Shown here one piece after another: positions 25,874 to 35,501 of a stretch of 50,474 nt of DNA. The DNA is taken from the NCBI GenBank assembly GCA_021824565.1, contig JAKAKL010000108.1, forward strand, positions 1-50,474. Direction: 5' to 3'. The DNA is from Bacteroidota bacterium (lineage in GTDB: Bacteria > Bacteroidota > Ignavibacteria > Ignavibacteriales > Ignavibacteriaceae). How positions within the stretch are numbered: position 1 is the first letter of the stretch; each line of letters opens with the position of its first letter. Position numbers and translations under genes: made by a program. The notes below the pieces were generated by a model. The model had not been told where the DNA came from. It worked only from the letters and a program-made list of their open reading frames with translations, and made no database searches.

Positions 25874-26434
25874 ATGAAAGAATATTTTAAAAATGCCTGG
25901 AGCGCTTTGTTTACCATCTTCGTTGGAATGAAGGTAACGTTTAAACATCTTTTCGTTCCAGCCGTTACAATTCAGTACCCTGACGTTAAACTTCAGCTCC
26001 CTGAAAGAGAGAGAAATCGTCTTTATGTTAATATGGACGACTGCATCGGATGCGATCAGTGTGCGCGCGCCTGCCCCGTAGATTGTATTTCTATTGAAAC
26101 TGTAAAGGGTTTACCAGGAGAAGATTTAGGTAAAACTTCTAATGGAAAAAGGAAGGCTTTGTGGGTAACTAAGTTTGATATAGATTTTGCAAAATGCTGC
26201 TACTGCCAGCTTTGTGTTTTCCCGTGCCCGACAGAATGTATCTACATGACTGACGTTTATGAGTTTTCAGAATTTGAAAGATCAAATTTAATTTATGATT
26301 TTGTTACTCTTACTCCACAGGAGCGTGAAGAGAAAAAAATAAATTACGCAAAGTTTGAAGCCGAGAAAGCCGCTGCTAAACTGGCACCGGCTGCTGTCAA
26401 ACCTGCTGAAAGCAAGGAAGCGCCAAAGCCATGA
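25874..26434 (+). CDS. nuoI: NADH-quinone oxidoreductase subunit I
   Basis: A 186-residue ferredoxin-like subunit with two 4Fe-4S clusters (N6a, N6b). Ligands: Cys57, 60, 63, 67 in CIGCDQCARACP and Cys108, 111, 114, 118 in CCYCQLCVFPCP. The C-terminal 30 residues are an Ala/Pro/Lys-rich tail. In an eleven-subunit complex this protein would accept electrons directly from the external donor. It overlaps nuoJ by 4 bases. Confidence 0.97.
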   Translation: MKEYFKNAWSALFTIFVGMKVTFKHLFVPAVTIQYPDVKLQLPERERNRLYVNMDDCIGCDQCARACPVDCISIETVKGLPGEDLGKTSNGKRKALWVTKFDIDFAKCCYCQLCVFPCPTECIYMTDVYEFSEFERSNLIYDFVTLTPQEREEKKINYAKFEAEKAAAKLAPAAVKPAESKEAPKP

Positions 26435-26919
26435 ATGTTTACGATATAATATTTTATCTTTTTGCTGCCATAACTATTTTGTCCGCTTTTTTTGTTGTTA
26501 CAACAAGAAACATTGTTTATTCGGCATACTACCTTTTATTTACTTTTTTTGGCGTAGCCGGAATTTATGTTTTGCTTGGCGCAGATTTCATTGCCATGGT
26601 TCAGCTAATTGTCTATGTCGGCGGTATTCTAATTTTATTACTGTTTGGAGTCATGCTTACAAACCGCATAACAAGTGTTGAAATCAGAAGCGGCTCAATT
26701 CATGTTGTTCCAGCCACGATTGGTGTTGCACTGTTTGCAGGAATTCTTTTAGCTTCAATGTGGAACACCGAATGGAAAAGCGTTGACACTGCTGCGCCGG
26801 CAGCCACAACTCAAAACTTAGGTTTTCTTTTGATTCATCAATACACATTGGTTTTTGAATTATTAGGAATTTTGCTTTTAATAGCTCTAATCGGAGCCGC
26901 ATCAATGGCTCGTAAATAA
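26431..26919 (+). CDS. nuoJ: NADH-quinone oxidoreductase subunit J
   Basis: A five-helix membrane subunit (162 residues). The segment LLGADFIAMVQLIVYVGGILIL contains the π-bulge helix typical of NuoJ, which takes part in gating of the proton pathway. The protein is slightly shorter than the enterobacterial form. An 11-base gap separates it from nuoK. Confidence 0.95.
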   Translation: MNVYDIIFYLFAAITILSAFFVVTTRNIVYSAYYLLFTFFGVAGIYVLLGADFIAMVQLIVYVGGILILLLFGVMLTNRITSVEIRSGSIHVVPATIGVALFAGILLASMWNTEWKSVDTAAPAATTQNLGFLLIHQYTLVFELLGILLLIALIGAASMARK

Positions 26920-26929
26920 GAAGAATAAA

Positions 26930-27241
26930 ATGATACAAGTTGGTTTAAATCATTTCTTAGTTGTTAGTACGGCTCTCTTTGCGCTTGGTATTCTCGGTAT
27001 TGTTACCCGGAAGAACGCTGTAATGGTTTTGATGGGAATTGAACTCATACTTAACTCGGCAAACATTAACTTTATTGCCTTTGCTAAGTTCGGAAATTTC
27101 GGATTCCAGGGACAGGCGATGGCTTTGTTCGTCATCATTCTTGCCGCTGCTGAAGCGGCGATAGCGCTGGCAATCGTACTTAATATTTATAAAACTTTTT
27201 CAACTGTCAACGTTGATGAAATTGATACGTTAAAGGATTAG
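26930..27241 (+). CDS. nuoK: NADH-quinone oxidoreductase subunit K
   Basis: A three-helix subunit (103 residues), MrpC-like. GIELILNSANINFIAF and AAAEAAIALAIVL hold the two membrane glutamates conserved for proton transfer. It is followed two bases later by nuoL. Confidence 0.96.
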   Translation: MIQVGLNHFLVVSTALFALGILGIVTRKNAVMVLMGIELILNSANINFIAFAKFGNFGFQGQAMALFVIILAAAEAAIALAIVLNIYKTFSTVNVDEIDTLKD

Positions 27242-27243
27242 AC

Positions 27244-29343
27244 ATGACTGAACCCATGATGATAAATTTAGCTTTGGCAATTCTATTCCTTCCGCTTTTA
27301 GGATTTTTAGTAACCTTGCTATTCGGCAAAAGGATAAAGTCGATCTATACTTTTGAGATTGCCATAATAATCCTTGCCTTCGTTGGCGCCGTGGTACTGC
27401 TTTTTACAAAACTTAGTTACTATCAAAACACCGACATAGTTTCGCAAGTAAGCTGGATAAACCTTGGCAACGTGCCTTTATTAGGAAATACTACAATAGA
27501 TATTGGGATCCTTATTGACAATATTTCCGTGCTCATGATTTTCGTTGTTACTTTGATAAGCATGTTGGTTCATATTTTTTCAATCGTGTACATGGAAGGC
27601 GATAGATTATATAACAGGTACTTTGCTTACTTAGGAATTTTCACTTTCTCAATGACCGGCATCGTATTCACGCACAATATGCTAATGATGTATATCTTCT
27701 GGGAATTAGTCGGTCTTTCTTCTTATCTTTTAATCGGTTTTTGGTACGAAAAGAAATCTGCTTCAGATGCAGGCAAGAAAGCTTTTATCGTAAATAGAGT
27801 GGGTGACCTCGGAATGCTTTCAGGTATTCTTCTTCTTTATACAACTTATCATACTTTCACCTTCTCTCAGATATTTTCTCAGATAGCTGCCGGACATTTT
27901 CCTTTGAACAGCGAATTCTGGTTAACCGTAACCGGCATATTATTATTCTGCGGTGCTATAGGAAAATCGGCTCAGTTCCCTCTTCATGTTTGGCTGCCTG
28001 ACGCCATGGAAGGTCCAACTCCAGTAAGCGCATTGATACACGCGGCTACAATGGTTGCCGCAGGAGTTTATTTAGTTGTAAGAATTTTTCCTCTTCTTAC
28101 TTCCGGCGCTTTAATGTTTATTGCGGTCATCGGTATGCTATCGGCTTTTATTCCGGCTACTATAGCATTAACACAAAATGATATTAAAAAAGTTTTAGCT
28201 TACTCAACAATAAGCCAGCTTGGCTATATGGTAATGGGGCTTGGCGTCGGAGCATACAAGTTTGCGTTCTTCCATTTAATTACACACGCATTCTTCAAAG
28301 CTCTTTTATTCCTTGGTTCCGGTTCAGTAATACACGCAATGCACCATGAACAGGACATTACCAAAATGGGCGGACTGAGAAAAAAGATGCCTATAACTTA
28401 TGCAACTTTCTTAATTGCTTCATTAGCAATTTCAGGTATTCCTTTAACTTCAGGCTTTTTGAGTAAGGACGGAATTCTTCAAGGCTCGTTTGCATTTGGA
28501 TCGCTAACCGGTTATTGGATTTTTGCATTCGTCGGATTTTTAGTAGCAATGATGACGGCATTCTATATGTTCCGCCTGTTGATTTTAACATTTCACGGAG
28601 AGCCGAGAGATCATCATAAATACGAGCATGCACATGAATCTCCGTTTACAATGGCGATGCCTCTCGCAGTGCTTGCGGTGCTTTCTATTTTTATCTGGTA
28701 CACTCCGAATCCGTTTAATCCTGAGCAAGGAGCCATTCTTTCTAACTGGATAAAAACTCCGCAATTAGTTACGCCGCAGGATTCAAGATTTAATTTTATG
28801 AAATCCGAACTTCCAGCAAATGTTGCAGTTCAACAGGTAACTCAAAATTCTGAGGTAATGTATTCTGAAAGCTATACACAAGCCTTGGAAGGAGCGCATA
28901 TACCTTCTTTATTATTATCTCTTACTCTTGCCGGATTAGGAATTCTGATTGCATTTTCTTTTTACCAGTGGAAAAAAGTTGATGTAGATAAACTTGCTGA
29001 TTCGATTAAACCGCTGTATAAATTATCTTATAACAAATGGTATTTTGACGAGATTTATGGCGCTGTGTTTGTCGGCGGCACATTACTTCTGAGCAGAGCA
29101 TTAGCCTGGTTTGATCAATACATTGTTGATGGTATTGTAAATGGCGCAGCAACTGTAACACGCGCAGTATCCAGATTCAGCGGCAAATTTGATAACGTTG
29201 TAGTTGACGGTATGGTAAACGGTACTGCATACGTTAGTGGTTTTATAGGACTTATTTTTAGGCGCTTCCAGACCGGTAAAGTCCAAACTTATATTGTTCT
29301 CGTAGTATTTTCATTAGTGATTCTTTTATTCATCTTTAAGTAA
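27244..29343 (+). CDS. nuoL: NADH-quinone oxidoreductase subunit L
   Basis: The distal antiporter-like proton-pumping subunit (699 residues, about 16 helices). Landmarks are YFAYLGIFTFSM, FWELVGLSSYLLIGFW with the key glutamate, HVWLPDAMEGPTPVSALIHAATMV and KKVLAYSTISQLGYM with the pump lysine. The C-terminus has the lateral helix region, including a short duplication VDGIVNG/VDGMVNG, as in many non-proteobacterial NuoL proteins. Confidence 0.97.
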   Translation: MTEPMMINLALAILFLPLLGFLVTLLFGKRIKSIYTFEIAIIILAFVGAVVLLFTKLSYYQNTDIVSQVSWINLGNVPLLGNTTIDIGILIDNISVLMIFVVTLISMLVHIFSIVYMEGDRLYNRYFAYLGIFTFSMTGIVFTHNMLMMYIFWELVGLSSYLLIGFWYEKKSASDAGKKAFIVNRVGDLGMLSGILLLYTTYHTFTFSQIFSQIAAGHFPLNSEFWLTVTGILLFCGAIGKSAQFPLHVWLPDAMEGPTPVSALIHAATMVAAGVYLVVRIFPLLTSGALMFIAVIGMLSAFIPATIALTQNDIKKVLAYSTISQLGYMVMGLGVGAYKFAFFHLITHAFFKALLFLGSGSVIHAMHHEQDITKMGGLRKKMPITYATFLIASLAISGIPLTSGFLSKDGILQGSFAFGSLTGYWIFAFVGFLVAMMTAFYMFRLLILTFHGEPRDHHKYEHAHESPFTMAMPLAVLAVLSIFIWYTPNPFNPEQGAILSNWIKTPQLVTPQDSRFNFMKSELPANVAVQQVTQNSEVMYSESYTQALEGAHIPSLLLSLTLAGLGILIAFSFYQWKKVDVDKLADSIKPLYKLSYNKWYFDEIYGAVFVGGTLLLSRALAWFDQYIVDGIVNGAATVTRAVSRFSGKFDNVVVDGMVNGTAYVSGFIGLIFRRFQTGKVQTYIVLVVFSLVILLFIFK

Positions 29344-29372
29344 AAATTAGTTTGAAATTTTAGGTAAATAAC

Positions 29373-30977
29373 ATGACGTACTTTCCTATTTTATCGTTTA
29401 TAACTTTTCTGCCGATTGTCGGAATGATTTTAATTCTTTTCATTCCTAAATCTCAGGCTGTAATAATTAAGAGCCTTACTCTCGTTATTACCGGTATTCA
29501 GGTAATTGCCGCTCTTTTTATTCTGCATTATTATAATTATAGTCTCGGCGGAATTAACGATCCGAATTCTTTTCAGTTTATTGAAAAGTTTAGATGGATA
29601 GATATTGCGGGCTTCTCATGGATTGGAAGAATAAAAATAGATTACTTCCTCGGCATTGATGGAATAAGTGTTCCGCTTGTGCTTCTAACTGCGATAGTAA
29701 CATTCATCGCTACAATTTCGTCATGGACTATAAATAAATCTGTAAAAGGATATTTCGCGCTTTTCTTACTGCTTGATACCGGCATGATGGGCGTATTTGT
29801 TGCGCTTGACTTTTTCCTTTTCTACATCTTCTGGGAATTGATGCTTCTCCCGATGTATTTTCTAATTGGAATTTGGGGCGGACCAAGAAGAGAATACGCC
29901 GCAATCAAGTTCTTCATCTATACTTTGTTTGGAAGTGTCTTTATTCTTCTTGTTATGATCGGATTGTACTTTAGCTCTACGGAAACATTAGCGGACGGTA
30001 CAAAAATTTTCACGTTCAATATGCTTGCAATGATGAATCCTCATAACTTTACACAGTTCGGAATTTTATCGCCGCTTAATCCGAATAATTTAAGATTGAT
30101 TGCATACATATTTTTGTTCATCGGTTTCGCAATAAAAATTCCTATGTTTCCTTTCCATACTTGGTTGCCTGATGCTCACGTTGAAGCGCCGACTGCTATA
30201 AGTGTTATACTGGCAGGCGTACTTTTGAAGATGGGAACTTATGGAATTTTAAGAGTGTGCTTCCCTATCTTCCCGGAAATTACACAGCAGCTGGTCTGGT
30301 ATATTGCGCTGTTTGGAATGATAAATATTATATACGGCGCGCTCTGCGCAATGGCTCAGAAAGATTTTAAGAAGCTCATTGCTTATTCTTCCGTCTCTCA
30401 CATGGGCTTTGTGATGCTGGGAATGGCTTCGTTAAATACTCTTGGAATCTCAGGAGCAATATTCCAGATGTTTAACCATGGGACAATTACTGCAATGCTC
30501 TTCTTGATTGTCGGAGTAATTTACGACAGAGCACATACAAGAGATCTGGAAGCTTTCGGAGGGCTTGCAACGCAAATGCCTGTCTATACTGGCTTTGTCA
30601 CTCTTGCATTTTTTGCTGCAATAGGCTTACCGGGCTTAAGCGGATTTGTCTCAGAGTCATTTGTCTTTTTAGGCGCTTTTGGATTTGGATTGATCAGAGT
30701 TCTGACTGTTGTTTCTACTCTCGGAATTTTATTAGGCGCTGGCTACATGCTCTGGACTCTACAAAGAGTATATCTCGGTTCATTAAAAGAAAAATGGACT
30801 TCATTAACCGATCTGACCTTTAGAGAATACGCAATGTTTATTCCATTATCATTAATTATAATTTTTCTAGGCGTTTATCCATCGGCTATGCTCTCGCTTA
30901 TGAATACATCAGTCAATTCGATGGTTAAGTTTATGGCAGACGCTAAAGTAATGTATAGCTCTTTAGCAGGTTTTTAA
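29373..30977 (+). CDS. nuoM: NADH-quinone oxidoreductase subunit M
   Basis: The middle antiporter-like subunit (534 residues, about 14 helices). FYIFWELMLLPMYFLIGIWGG carries the conserved glutamate, FPFHTWLPDAHVEAPTAISVILAGVLLK and KKLIAYSSVSHMGF carry the lysines of the proton path. It lies 29 bases after nuoL. Confidence 0.97.
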   Translation: MTYFPILSFITFLPIVGMILILFIPKSQAVIIKSLTLVITGIQVIAALFILHYYNYSLGGINDPNSFQFIEKFRWIDIAGFSWIGRIKIDYFLGIDGISVPLVLLTAIVTFIATISSWTINKSVKGYFALFLLLDTGMMGVFVALDFFLFYIFWELMLLPMYFLIGIWGGPRREYAAIKFFIYTLFGSVFILLVMIGLYFSSTETLADGTKIFTFNMLAMMNPHNFTQFGILSPLNPNNLRLIAYIFLFIGFAIKIPMFPFHTWLPDAHVEAPTAISVILAGVLLKMGTYGILRVCFPIFPEITQQLVWYIALFGMINIIYGALCAMAQKDFKKLIAYSSVSHMGFVMLGMASLNTLGISGAIFQMFNHGTITAMLFLIVGVIYDRAHTRDLEAFGGLATQMPVYTGFVTLAFFAAIGLPGLSGFVSESFVFLGAFGFGLIRVLTVVSTLGILLGAGYMLWTLQRVYLGSLKEKWTSLTDLTFREYAMFIPLSLIIIFLGVYPSAMLSLMNTSVNSMVKFMADAKVMYSSLAGF

Positions 30978-31007
30978 TTTTAACAATAAATTTTTTTCTG
31001 AAATACA

Positions 31008-32519
31008 GTGAATACAATAAGTCTAAATTATTTGGTTGACAGCTTAAAACTGATTAAGCCCGAGATTGCATTATCAATTACATTAGTCCTAATTGTTCTT
31101 GTTGATTTAATTATGAACAAGGACAAAAAATTTCTCCCATATGTTTTTGTTGCGGGACTTCTAGTAACTGTATATCTTCTCATCGAGCAATTTTCAACAA
31201 GCGCTTTTGCTTTTACTACGGCTCCCAATTTAGGCATGGTCATCATTGATCCTTTCGGAAATTTTTTCAAACTTCTAATTGCTTTTGCTACGATTATTGT
31301 TATAATGTTTTCTGTTTTGTCTAATGAAATTAAAGAAGGCTTAGATAGGCAAGGAGAATATTATGCTTTAATGTCTGGAATGATTCTCGGCATGTTCTTA
31401 ATGGCATCTTCCGCAGATTTGATTTTGATATATGTTTCTCTTGAATTAGTATCGCTCTCTTCTTACGTGCTTGCCGGCTTTAACAAAAACCATGTAAGGA
31501 ACAGCGAAGCTTCGTTGAAGTATGTTATTTACGGCGGCATTTCTTCCGGTATAATGTTGTTTGGAATATCAATTTTATACGGATTAACCGGGAGTACAAA
31601 TCTTTATGAGATTAATTCTTTAATCCAGGCTTCTCAAGTCCACGGTTTAACTTTTATAGTTGCTTCGGTCTTAATATTTGTTGGAATGGGATTTAAGATA
31701 TCTGCCGCTCCATTCCATTTCTGGACTCCGGATGTTTATGAAGGCTCTCCTATCCCAATAACGGCTTACCTTTCTATCGCAAGCAAAGCCGCCGGATTCG
31801 CCCTGTTGATAAGATTTATAAAGATTACTTTCATTCAATCTGTTGATCCAAACGGTTTCTGGCACTTGTTGAATGTAATTGATTGGAAGACTTTCTTCAT
31901 AATTATTTCAATCTTGACAATGACTCTTGGAAATTTTGCAGCGCTCTGGCAGAACAACATGAAGAGACTTCTTGCATATTCCAGTATAGCACATGCTGGT
32001 TATCTCTTGCTTGGATTGACAGTATTATCAAACGAAGGAATTATGGCAATAATTATTTACTTCGTTGTTTATGGTATTATGAATCTTGGTGCTTTTCTCG
32101 TTGTTATGCTGATCGCTAACAAACTTGGAAGCGAAGAGATTGACGATTACGATGGGCTTGGATCAAAGGCTCCTTTCTTAAGTGTGTCGCTTGCTATCTT
32201 TTTGGTTTCATTAACAGGACTTCCGCCAACGGCGGGATTCATTGGCAAGCTTTATATTTTTATGGCTCTTGTAGATGCTAAGATGATTGCTGTAGCCGTA
32301 ATAGCTCTGCTGAACACTGTTGTTTCACTATATTATTATATTAGAGTTTTAAAACATATATTCTTAAATGATCCGCAGAAAGAGACTCAGGTTCTCTCTA
32401 CATCTGTTGCGTCAGTTGTTTTTCTTGTTGTATTGATTACGCCGGTTTTATTATTTGGAATATATTTTACACCGCTAGTTGATCTTGCTAAAAGCTCGAT
32501 TTCTTTGATGGGATTTTAA
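31008..32519 (+). CDS. nuoN: NADH-quinone oxidoreductase subunit N
   Basis: The third antiporter-like subunit (503 residues). YVSLELVSLSSYVLAGF, FHFWTPDVYEGSPIPITAYLS and KRLLAYSSIAHAGYLLLG are characteristic. The start codon is GTG (31008). It closes the operon. No strong intrinsic terminator is visible after it. Confidence 0.97.
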   Translation: MNTISLNYLVDSLKLIKPEIALSITLVLIVLVDLIMNKDKKFLPYVFVAGLLVTVYLLIEQFSTSAFAFTTAPNLGMVIIDPFGNFFKLLIAFATIIVIMFSVLSNEIKEGLDRQGEYYALMSGMILGMFLMASSADLILIYVSLELVSLSSYVLAGFNKNHVRNSEASLKYVIYGGISSGIMLFGISILYGLTGSTNLYEINSLIQASQVHGLTFIVASVLIFVGMGFKISAAPFHFWTPDVYEGSPIPITAYLSIASKAAGFALLIRFIKITFIQSVDPNGFWHLLNVIDWKTFFIIISILTMTLGNFAALWQNNMKRLLAYSSIAHAGYLLLGLTVLSNEGIMAIIIYFVVYGIMNLGAFLVVMLIANKLGSEEIDDYDGLGSKAPFLSVSLAIFLVSLTGLPPTAGFIGKLYIFMALVDAKMIAVAVIALLNTVVSLYYYIRVLKHIFLNDPQKETQVLSTSVASVVFLVVLITPVLLFGIYFTPLVDLAKSSISLMGF

Positions 32520-32615
32520 TTACTTATTCATATTCTCATCTTAGTTTGAATTGGATATATATCTAACCGCATTTTTTGATTTTAATATTTCCATTAATTT
32601 TTGAAAGAATTTTTC

Positions 32616-33635
32616 ATGGATATAAAATCATATCGTATAACTAAAGTTGGCTCTCTTAAAAATTTAAAGCTTGTCTCTGAAAATATTGATAAACCAAAAG
32701 ACAATGAAGTTTGTGTAGCTGTAAAAGCAATAGGGCTGAACTTTGCGGATGTTTTTACAATTCTTGGATTATACAAAGCGTCTCCTAAAGAAAACTTTAT
32801 TCCCGGTTTAGAATTCAGCGGAGTAATAATAGACAAAGGCAGGAATGTTACTTCGGTAAATATTAATGACAGAGTAATGGGATCAGTTAGATTCGGCTCT
32901 TACACAACGCATCTTAACATAGATTACCGCTATGTAATTCCACTGCCAAATGACTGGAGCTATGAAGAAGGCGCAGGATTCATAGTACAAGCTTTAACGG
33001 CATATTATGCATTGGTTCAATTGGGAAATATTATAAATAACCAGACAGTGCTTATTCACAGTGCTGCAGGCGGAGTGGGAATTTATGCAAATAGGATCGC
33101 AAAAAAATTTAATGCGTTTACAATCGGTACTATTGGTAACCCATCTAAAGTTGATCTTCTTAAATCAGAAGGATACGATGAAATAATAGTCAGAGACGGC
33201 AACTTTAAAAATCAGCTTAAGCAAAAACTAAACGGCAGAAACCTTGATTTAATCCTTGATGCTGTCGGCGGTAAAGTACAAAGGTCAAGCTTTGATTTAC
33301 TGTCTACAACAGGCAGAATGGTGGCGTACGGTCTTTCTGTCTACGCTTCCCCATCTTCAAGACCTAACTATTTAAATCTTCTTTACCAATTTATAACAAT
33401 GCCGCGCTACCATACTCTAACTTTAATCGAGTCAAATAAATCAGTACTTGGCTTTAATTTGATCTGGATTTATGATAGAACAGAATTGCTGTTAGATATG
33501 CTCAGCAAAATTAACGAGCTTAAACTTGATAAACCATATGTAGGAAAAATTTTCGAGTTCCAAAATCTTATAGAAGCAGTAAAGCTTTTTCAATCCGGCA
33601 AAACGACTGGCAAAGTTGTCGTTACTATTGATTAA
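32616..33635 (+). CDS. Zinc-independent MDR oxidoreductase (quinone oxidoreductase-like)
   Basis: A medium-chain dehydrogenase/reductase of about 339 residues. The GroES-like N-terminal domain shows GLNFADVFTILGLY and FIPGLEFSGVI; the Rossmann domain starts VLIHSAAGGVGIYANRIAK, the NADPH-binding motif of the quinone oxidoreductase/synaptic vesicle protein VAT-1 group. The structural and catalytic zinc cysteines are missing, so it should reduce an enone or quinone rather than oxidise an alcohol. I prefer the ATG at 32616; a TTG at 32601 is in frame. It comes 96 bp after nuoN but need not be related to respiration. Confidence 0.88.
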   Translation: MDIKSYRITKVGSLKNLKLVSENIDKPKDNEVCVAVKAIGLNFADVFTILGLYKASPKENFIPGLEFSGVIIDKGRNVTSVNINDRVMGSVRFGSYTTHLNIDYRYVIPLPNDWSYEEGAGFIVQALTAYYALVQLGNIINNQTVLIHSAAGGVGIYANRIAKKFNAFTIGTIGNPSKVDLLKSEGYDEIIVRDGNFKNQLKQKLNGRNLDLILDAVGGKVQRSSFDLLSTTGRMVAYGLSVYASPSSRPNYLNLLYQFITMPRYHTLTLIESNKSVLGFNLIWIYDRTELLLDMLSKINELKLDKPYVGKIFEFQNLIEAVKLFQSGKTTGKVVVTID

Positions 33636-33637
33636 GC

Positions 33638-34213
33638 TTACAGAGCATTTATTACATCGTCAGTCTTGCGGATTAAGCCAAGCCTTGGGAAAATATATTT
33701 TACGGGAAATTCATGCTCATCCTTTGAGCGTGCCGTCATGGCATCTTCAACAAAAATCTGGTTGAATCCGTATTCAAAAGCAAACCTTGCAGTGCTTTCA
33801 ACTCCAAAGTTAGTAGCAATTCCGCAAATAATTATAGTGTTGATTCCTCTTCTTCTTAATTGAAGATCCAGCTCGGTTCCGTAAAACGCGCCCCACTGAT
33901 GTTTTGTAACTAGGAAATCATTCTGTTGTACATTCAATTCCGTAACGTATTCGCTCCAAGATGGATTATAGCTCGACATTTGAAATGTGGTTTCAGAGAT
34001 TGGTCTCAGCATATCTTTCAAATCATGCGATGGTGTAACACGAACTAAAAACACAGGCATATTTTTTTTTCTTACTACAGTTAGAAGTCTTGCAGCATTT
34101 TCAATTACAGATTTAGTTGAATGAGGTTCAGCAGGAATTGACGTAATTCCTTTTTGTAAATCGATTACAACCATTGCTGTTTTTTGAATATCAATTTTAA
34201 ATTCTGTTGACAT
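33638..34213 (-). CDS. Isochorismatase-fold hydrolase without the usual cysteine
   Basis: A protein of about 191 residues with the isochorismatase-like fold: the aspartate in MVVIDLQKGI, the lysine in TKHQWGAFYGTELD, and the loop CGIATNFGVESTAR. In nicotinamidase-type enzymes the nucleophilic cysteine stands at the place of the Gly in NFGVES, so this protein resembles isochorismatase-like members lacking the nucleophile. The start at 34213 is preceded by AGGAGA at good distance; an in-frame TTG at 34261 lies upstream. It converges with the MDR gene, with a two-base gap. Substrate unknown. Confidence 0.85.
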   Translation of the reverse strand: MSTEFKIDIQKTAMVVIDLQKGITSIPAEPHSTKSVIENAARLLTVVRKKNMPVFLVRVTPSHDLKDMLRPISETTFQMSSYNPSWSEYVTELNVQQNDFLVTKHQWGAFYGTELDLQLRRRGINTIIICGIATNFGVESTARFAFEYGFNQIFVEDAMTARSKDEHEFPVKYIFPRLGLIRKTDDVINAL

Positions 34214-34390
34214 AATACTTTCTCCTATCTTTTTTAAATTTAAATAATTTTTATCTTGCAACTGTCGGGTATAGTTTTGCGGTAGTTAATAGGATGAATA
34301 TAAATTAATATTGCCTGAGAAACCGCACGAACACCAATTGAAAAGGGTTTTCGTATGAACTACAAAGAAATATTCTTACTTTAAAAACAT

Positions 34391-34421
34391 ATAAGCTTGA
34401 AAATAGAATTTTCAAGCTTAT
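34391..34421 (-). terminator. Rho-independent terminator of tRNA-Gln
   Basis: A perfect 14-bp inverted repeat (34391-34404 with 34408-34421, loop AGA) lies six bases beyond the 3' end of the minus-strand tRNA-Gln. The minus strand continues ATGTTTTTAA, giving a T-run. The stem is AT-rich. Confidence 0.7.
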
Positions 34422-34426
34422 AATTG

Positions 34427-34499
34427 CTGCCCCGCCAGGGCTCGAACCTGGAGTCTTCTGATCCAGAGTCAGACGTGTTGCCAATTACACCACGGGGCA
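34427..34499 (-). tRNA. tRNA-Gln (anticodon CTG)
   Basis: The minus strand folds as acceptor TGCCCCG/CGGGGCA, D-arm GTGT/ACAC, anticodon stem TCTGA/TCAGA with loop CTCTGGA (anticodon CTG), T-arm CCAGG-TTCGAGC-CCTGG, and discriminator G. The length is 73 bases. CCA is not encoded. It reads CAG; a second tRNA-Gln (TTG) must exist elsewhere. Confidence 0.95.
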
Positions 34500-34631
34500 A
34501 ACGTTGCAAAATTAATTATCAATGACTTAATTTCAAAATAAATTTATTATTTTTGGTCGAAATAAATCTTTTTTTTATTTATAATTTTATTTCAAAGTTT
34601 ATCTGAAATAATATTTTTTTAACAACATAAG

Positions 34632-35501
34632 ATGAAACAAAAATATTTATTCCTCAGCTTTTGTATTGTAATTATAGTTTCATTTTACCAGGACAATGTT
34701 TATCCGCAGGAATATTTATATATAAATTCAATTGGAAATTTTAAGAATGCTGTTTCTTTTTCTATTACACCGGCCGGAATTTTTTATGTTACTGATTCCA
34801 GCACGGATGAAATATATAAAGTTGATTCACTCGGCAATAAACTAAAATATGCCGGAGGTTACGGCTGGGACTCCGGATTATTCGATGATCCGACGGATGT
34901 CTGCGCGACTGTACTTTCAATATTTGTGTGTGATAAAAATAATCATCGTATTGAACGCTTCGACAAAGATTTAAATTATATTTCACAGCTTTATACTCGT
35001 GAAAACGATGATAAGAATGTTAGATTTGGTTATCCACTCGGGTGTGCGGTTTCGCAGCAAGGCGACTTGTTTATACTTGATTCGGAGAATAAAAGAATAA
35101 TTAAGTTTGATCTGTTTGGCAATTATATTCAAAACTTCGGCGGATATGATGCAGGCAAATTTTCCCTTGCAAATCCTTTGAAGCTTGCTATGTCTGATAA
35201 TAATGATGTGTTTGTAATTGACAATGACAAAATTGTTGTATACGACCAATACGGAAACGGCTTGAATACCATTGATCTTTCGGTACCATTAAAAGGAATT
35301 CAAATAGTCTTTAACAATCTTACAGTAAATTCGGATTCAACTATTTATTATGCCAATCTAAAGACTCAGAATTTTATTCTTCAGAAGGTTAATTTTCAAG
35401 GCAATGATGAGCTGAAAGAAGTTATTAGCAGCTTGATCTTCAATGATAAGTTATATATTCTCACTTCCACAAAGATACTCGTCTACCAGAGAATTAAATG
35501 A
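34632..35501 (+). CDS. Exported NHL-type β-propeller protein
   Basis: The 289-residue protein has an N-terminal signal sequence (residues 1-26, ending VYPQ). It then repeats blocks such as VDSLGNKLKYAGGYGWDSGLFDDP, CDKNNHRIERFDKDLN and LDSENKRIIKFDLFGNYIQNF, which are NHL/6-bladed propeller units with about 45-residue spacing. Such proteins bind ligands or protein partners outside the cytoplasm. It overlaps the next gene by 4 bases and so heads a four-gene set with three small membrane proteins. Confidence 0.82.
   Translation: MKQKYLFLSFCIVIIVSFYQDNVYPQEYLYINSIGNFKNAVSFSITPAGIFYVTDSSTDEIYKVDSLGNKLKYAGGYGWDSGLFDDPTDVCATVLSIFVCDKNNHRIERFDKDLNYISQLYTRENDDKNVRFGYPLGCAVSQQGDLFILDSENKRIIKFDLFGNYIQNFGGYDAGKFSLANPLKLAMSDNNDVFVIDNDKIVVYDQYGNGLNTIDLSVPLKGIQIVFNNLTVNSDSTIYYANLKTQNFILQKVNFQGNDELKEVISSLIFNDKLYILTSTKILVYQRIK

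Noticed and set aside
26355-26681. 108-codon plus-strand ORF overlapping nuoI and nuoJ
   Set aside because: It is a shifted frame of nuoJ with odd Cys/His-rich composition.
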